Source: Leptidea sinapis
Taxonomy: Eukaryota; Arthropoda; Insecta; Lepidoptera; Pieridae
DNA: 64,000 bases
Reading direction: 5' to 3'
Assembly: GCF_905404315.1 (NCBI RefSeq)
Contig: NC_066286.1
Location: 12,407,501-12,471,500 of the forward strand
Position numbers and translations under genes: made by a program. Positions 59,789 through 64,000 of this stretch are shown here, in pieces; the stretch's first letter is position 1, and each line of letters starts with the position of its first letter. The notes under the pieces are model-generated. The model saw nothing but the letters and a program-made list of their open reading frames with translations, made no database searches and was not told where the DNA came from.

Positions 59789-61424
59789 GTCACAAACGTA
59801 GTACTTTCCAACTTACAACTTTATTTAATAAAAGGCTCGCTTAATATCTTTATTTATTTACGGTATGTGGGGATTGATGCAGCTACTGTACTCAATAACT
59901 TTTGTGTTTATAATTATTATTCATATACTTTTTTCATTTTGACTTACGAATGTAAGGCATTCAGTTTTTTACGTTTGAGTATTTTTATTCCGTCACTTTG
60001 CATATATTGTAATTGAAATGATTTGTAAATTGCATTAAAAATAAAAACTTGTAACACCTAATCTGTTTTGAAAACAGCAACCTTATGGTTTCTTCTTGCT
60101 CACTATTCTTTGAGGAAATCTGCCTTCCGAATGAGCTGAGTAACATGATTTACCAACGAATTGATTTGATTTTATTTAATTCAACGTCATGCAAAATTGC
60201 AATTGAATTTGAAAACTGATGATCTGATCGCGCCGGCCAGGTGACGCTAAGATATTGATAGCCTCTGAGATTTAGATGGATTGGAGACGAAACCTGACTG
60301 GAAGAAAAAAACTTGATCCGCACCGCGTTAAGACGTTCTACGTTGTTCGTCTACAGTCATGTAAACCCCTATGGCACAATAAACGGCCAGTGATAAAACT
60401 ACGAATTCACCAATATTTGATTGTTGACGATTTGAATCAAACTTCCCGTGGACACCGATAAGGTACGATAACGCTCAGAATTATTATCAGACGAGTTGTG
60501 ATAGTGATAAAGAACAAATCAGCCCGCTCCACGACAAGGCCACGGATAATTGCGAATATTTATCATAAGTATTGAAGTCGCTTCTTCATGACCTTCAGTG
60601 TTCAGGGGCGCCGGGCATGCGACATGCTAATTAATTTAAAACTAGTATGATGTTGATAACAGCGTCACGAACACCTACACCTGTCATTAGCACCGATTTT
60701 TTACCTTAGTGCTAAAAAAATATCCTTTAAAATGTTAACAGTGACCAATGAAAAATGAAGTTGTTACTATATATATCTCTATTACAACTCCCTGTGTTCG
60801 TACCATTCAGATATGATGTTATTTTCATCAAACACATCAGAATAATAATAATGATCATAAATTTTATACCTTTTTTCGCCTCGAATTGACCACAGCAACG
60901 ATTTTTATAGGATATTAGATTATTATTGCAAATGTGATTATACTACAAATTTAGGCGTTATAATGTCTATTTTCTATAATTTACACGACGTAAATATGTC
61001 AAACATGCACTTTATAATATTTATGTAACATCAAATTGACATGTTTATGCAAATAAAAAAAATGACTGAAAGCAAACGTATACACCTTAATGTGTTATAT
61101 TATGGTGTACTTGCGCGCCATCTATTGTAACAGGGTTGTACTAATTCATAGTCTCGAGTGCGACGCGCGCACAACTCACCTATTGTTTCATCAACCACAA
61201 CTTGATAGCACGTACTTATTCCAGTAATGGCTGCGGTCAAACTTTGACAATCAATTGTTACGAATCAACTTGTTTTTCAGAATTTGATATGGCTCTTGTG
61301 TCAACTACGGAATATAATTACTATAATAATAATTGTTGTAGATATATAAATTATAATCATAGGTATTATATTATATAGATATTATAATTATTACACATTT
61401 TAATGTAAGAGGAACACACGCAAA
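59789..61424. other. No gene seen
   Basis: AT-rich sequence; the frame at 60276-60461 has no recognisable motif. Confidence 0.45.
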
Positions 61425-61880
61425 CATATAAGGTATAAGCATATGGTTCAGCTGATAGAATGTGATTACCGCCGCCCGCACTCTCTTGGAACACCACAAA
61501 AGTCACAAGAGCATGGCCAACCTTTAAAGCGTCAAATCTAATATATAAAATTTTGAGTGCATATTGGGTAGGTCTGAGAATTGGACATCTATTTTTCATC
61601 CCCCTAAATGTTAAGGGTGGTCCACGCCAATTTTTTTGTTATTTTTTTTTGACATTTTTTTTAATTTGTTTGATGAGTCAACATTAAAAAATACATACAA
61701 TTTCAATTTTCACCCATCTACGATCAACAGTTACTTTTGTATCGCGATTTTAATATCGGCAATACAACGTTTGCTGGGTCAGCTAGTATATATATAAATT
61801 CCAAAAATCGAGAACACACTGGTATGTGCGGCTCCGCGGTGAGAGTCTATGGTCCTCATTTATTGCGTCACCGACATTTC
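61425..61880 (+). repeat. Composite repeat R1-R2 split by a Helitron-like insertion
   Basis: The R1 part (61425-61536: GATTACCGCCGCCCGCACTC, TTGGAACACCA, AAGAGCATGGCCAACC) is separated from the R2 part (61787-61880: AAAAATCGAGAACACAC, GCGGCTCCGCGGTGAGAG, ATTGCGTCACCGAC) by the element at 61537-61786. The copy at 11.82 kb has the two halves joined directly. Confidence 0.65.
61537..61786 (+). mobile_element. Short non-autonomous Helitron-like element
   Basis: Begins TCTAATATATAAAATTTTG after an A, ends GGGTCAGCTAG before a T (250 bp). The phrases GTTAAGGGTGGTCCACGCC, TTTTCACCCATCTACGATC and CAATACAACGTTTGCTGGG recur in lepidopteran Helitron-like repeats. Its insertion inside R1-R2 independently supports both ends. 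Confidence 0.7.
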
Positions 61881-63814
61881 TTTGTTTTTTTTAGTATCCT
61901 CCGTATATTATTAGCACTGTATTCTGCTTTCATTCAGACGTTTCGCTACTGAGCAGGGTTGCCAACCGTCGTCTAAATGTTAGTATTGAACTCTATTTCA
62001 TGTAAGTATACTGTATAATATTTATCTCTAATTACTTAACATACTACTTTGCGCCTAGAGGGGGCAAAAAAGGGGGTTGAAACTGGGGCTTTTCTAAACG
62101 AAGCCACAAGAATGCACGTCAAATTCGAATATTTTTAGTCAAAAAACTAACTACCATCCATTCGAAATAGTCAAAACATAATATCGATATGACAAAGTGT
62201 TGGAGAAAAGCGATTAATATTTACCCTTTACTTACCCTATCTAACATCAGAGATACTCTACATCTTACAGAAAAAGGTCAAAGGCAATCTGACTACTAAG
62301 TGTAGTTCACAAACTAAGTTCTAGAATCATTATAAACAGCCCGTTCTTCAGTGAACAGTGGATCGTTGACTGCCGGAATTCATTAATAAAATATTTCAAC
62401 TACGCAGTACCTACTTGATTGATTACTTATGCCTAAGTCATTACAAATATAACAAACATAGTTGATTATAGATTCTCTACACGTTTAATATTAAATTTTT
62501 TAAACTTTATTTTTTATCTAATTTCATGTGCGAGAAGCCTACCATCACTTAAAGTTTTCCACATTTTATAAAACCGGGTGAATCGGTTTCGCAACCATTT
62601 AATTGTCTAAATAGTTTTGTCTAGCGTCTCGTATACATTGCCTACCTGTTGCTTGCAATGTCTTTTCTTATCTCGCTCTCCTAAATCTAATAGCCATTAA
62701 ATAGTGATAAGTAAGACAATGCAATCAAATTCAATGCTTATTCATTAACAAGAGCGTGTCTCAGTTTACACCTTGATTGCGATCCAGTTACTACTATTTT
62801 ATTACATTCATTTTTTCATTCATCACATTATATATATTCTTCTCAGTTTTTTAGTGAATTAAAGGGTAACCAACGAAGCCTATTACGAAGGCTCTGTTGT
62901 CCTCTATTAATAGCAAAAAATAATAGGTAAAAAATATTTTGGAAACGCAAACGGTGGCCGAAATATTACAACACGCGGGTATGTCGCGTTAAATACGAGC
63001 GTATAAAGATTTAAATAATACGGAAACTAAAATTATCAAAAAAAAATGATCTTATTGAAACGAAAACTATATACAAGCTATAACTTAAACTAAACAATAA
63101 GTTTCAAATGCTTTCAAATTCTTTCTACTTACACTGATATTCTCTATTGATGAGCCCATTAATCGAGCGCTTAATTTTTAAGTGAAACAGCTTTCTACAA
63201 ATATACAGGCAGTGAAGTGCAAACTGTATATTTAACAAATGATAAAAAGACACACCGTTAAATGAGAGAAGGTTAAAAGTGATCATCCAATTCTCATCAA
63301 ATCACGCCAATTCCCTGTCATCAATAACTGATGGCCGAGTGAGATGACTACAAGACACAAAAGATTGATGACGAAGGCAATTATAAAGATATAGGAAAGT
63401 CCGAAACACAATAGCGATACGCGACGTGACAGCGCGGTGAGGCGATGGCGACCAACAGATGAAAGTGAAGATAATCTCGCTTTAAATACTTTTAAAATTA
63501 TATTATTATATTCCCACAACACCGGCTCCAACGCGCCATGCTCTTTTCTGCGAGGCACCACTTACTACTGTGAAAATCCCTCACGATAACTATAGACGGC
63601 TACTTTCTGGTGGTTCACGTATCACGTAACTAAATTATAACCACTATACAGTATACAAATACAGTTAAAGTTACACGTGTTTTAATCCTTTAAAAAGTAT
63701 TTTAGTTATTTAAATGTGTCACATCCTCGTTAATCAAAGAAGTTACTACTTTATTTCATTCTTTTTACTAAACCATTTTGATTTCTATTAAATCACTCGG
63801 AAACAATTAGGTAT
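61881..63814. other. No gene identified; one minus-strand frame with a hydrophobic stretch
   Basis: A 92-codon minus-strand frame at 63283-63561 (MVPRRKEHGALEPVLWEYNN) contains a hydrophobic run of about 27 residues (LLCFGLSYIFIIAFVINLL onward) that could span a membrane. The family is unknown, and it may belong to an unrecognised repeat. The rest is featureless. Confidence 0.3.
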
Positions 63815-64000
63815 GCCACTCTGAGAGAGAAGAAACAAGAAACATGCAGTATTTTTATTGTTCATTTACATTTTTTTTTATATCACAAATGTAGTGTTGT
63901 GTATAGGCTACTGATATAAAACAATCATAATCTAATACCACCCTACCTGATAGTTTACATATTATTGTCCAACTGTTACAGGTGCCATTTTTATTAAAAC
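63815..64000 (-). mobile_element. Diverged element B-related 3' end, cut by the window edge
   Basis: GCCACTCTGAGAGAGAAG, CAGTATTTTTATTG, ATAAAACAATCATAATCTA and GTGCCATTTTTATTAAAAC line up in order with the reverse complement of the element B 3' UTR and C-terminus (compare 43905-44102). It is much more diverged than the copies at 42-44 kb and continues past 64000. Confidence 0.6.

Noticed and set aside
63283..63561. 92-codon minus-strand frame as a membrane protein gene
   Set aside because: Only one hydrophobic stretch, no homology recognised and no splice or promoter support; kept only as a note.
1..64000. Bacterial or phage features, CRISPR arrays, rRNA, LTR retrotransposons, endogenous viruses
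   Set aside because: None seen: no repeat-spacer arrays, no gag-pol with LTRs, no viral structural motifs and no rRNA-like blocks.

Overview
The window looks like AT-rich nuclear DNA from a moth or butterfly (Lepidoptera). There are no operons, ribosome-binding sites, long uninterrupted genes, CRISPR arrays or rRNA. What can be recognised is almost entirely insect transposon debris: decayed non-LTR retrotransposons, a Tc1-like and a mariner-like DNA transposon, short Helitron-like elements ending in CTAG, MITE-like inverted-repeat elements and high-copy lepidopteran interspersed repeats. I cannot identify any complete host protein gene; the window is probably intergenic or lies within very long introns.

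Layout. 0-5 kb: a composite repeat, two copies of a jockey-type ORF2 fragment and a tRNA-like cloverleaf with a CTA anticodon enclosed by inverted repeats. 5-16 kb: an RTE-like reverse-transcriptase C-terminus, a dead Tc1-like transposase, a Helitron-like element, and one candidate spliced exon (15601-15706) with good splice signals. 16.9-21.3 kb: the largest object, an almost full-length but frameshifted APE-type non-LTR retrotransposon ('element A') with a coiled-coil region, an SGNH-like region, a four-unit 12-residue repeat, endonuclease, reverse transcriptase with an intact FADD, a C-terminal region and a TTTGAA-repeat tail. 21-38 kb: interspersed repeats, a mariner remnant on the minus strand, another jockey-type C-terminus, and a small internally deleted derivative of element A at 32.6 kb. 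38.8-39.8 kb: one MITE-like element inserted inside another, next to a high-copy repeat. 41.8-44.5 kb: a second retrotransposon family ('element B') with a copy of itself inserted inside it, followed by an inverted copy, giving arms of about 665 bp that could fold as a long hairpin. 47-64 kb: two more Helitron-like elements (one splitting an older composite repeat), several retrotransposon 3' tails, further MITE-like copies, and some perfect palindromes in otherwise featureless DNA.

How the pieces relate. The recognised elements are mostly inactive. Elements A and B share a related RT C-terminal region but have different tails. The tails at 32.6, 48.8 and 63.8 kb are further A- or B-related copies. 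The nested insertions give relative ages: the composite repeat at 61.4 kb is older than the Helitron in it; the MITE at 38.8 kb is older than the MITE in it; and the outer B copy is older than the B copy within it. Family names rest on recognised protein motifs and remembered repeat consensus patterns. No database search was possible.
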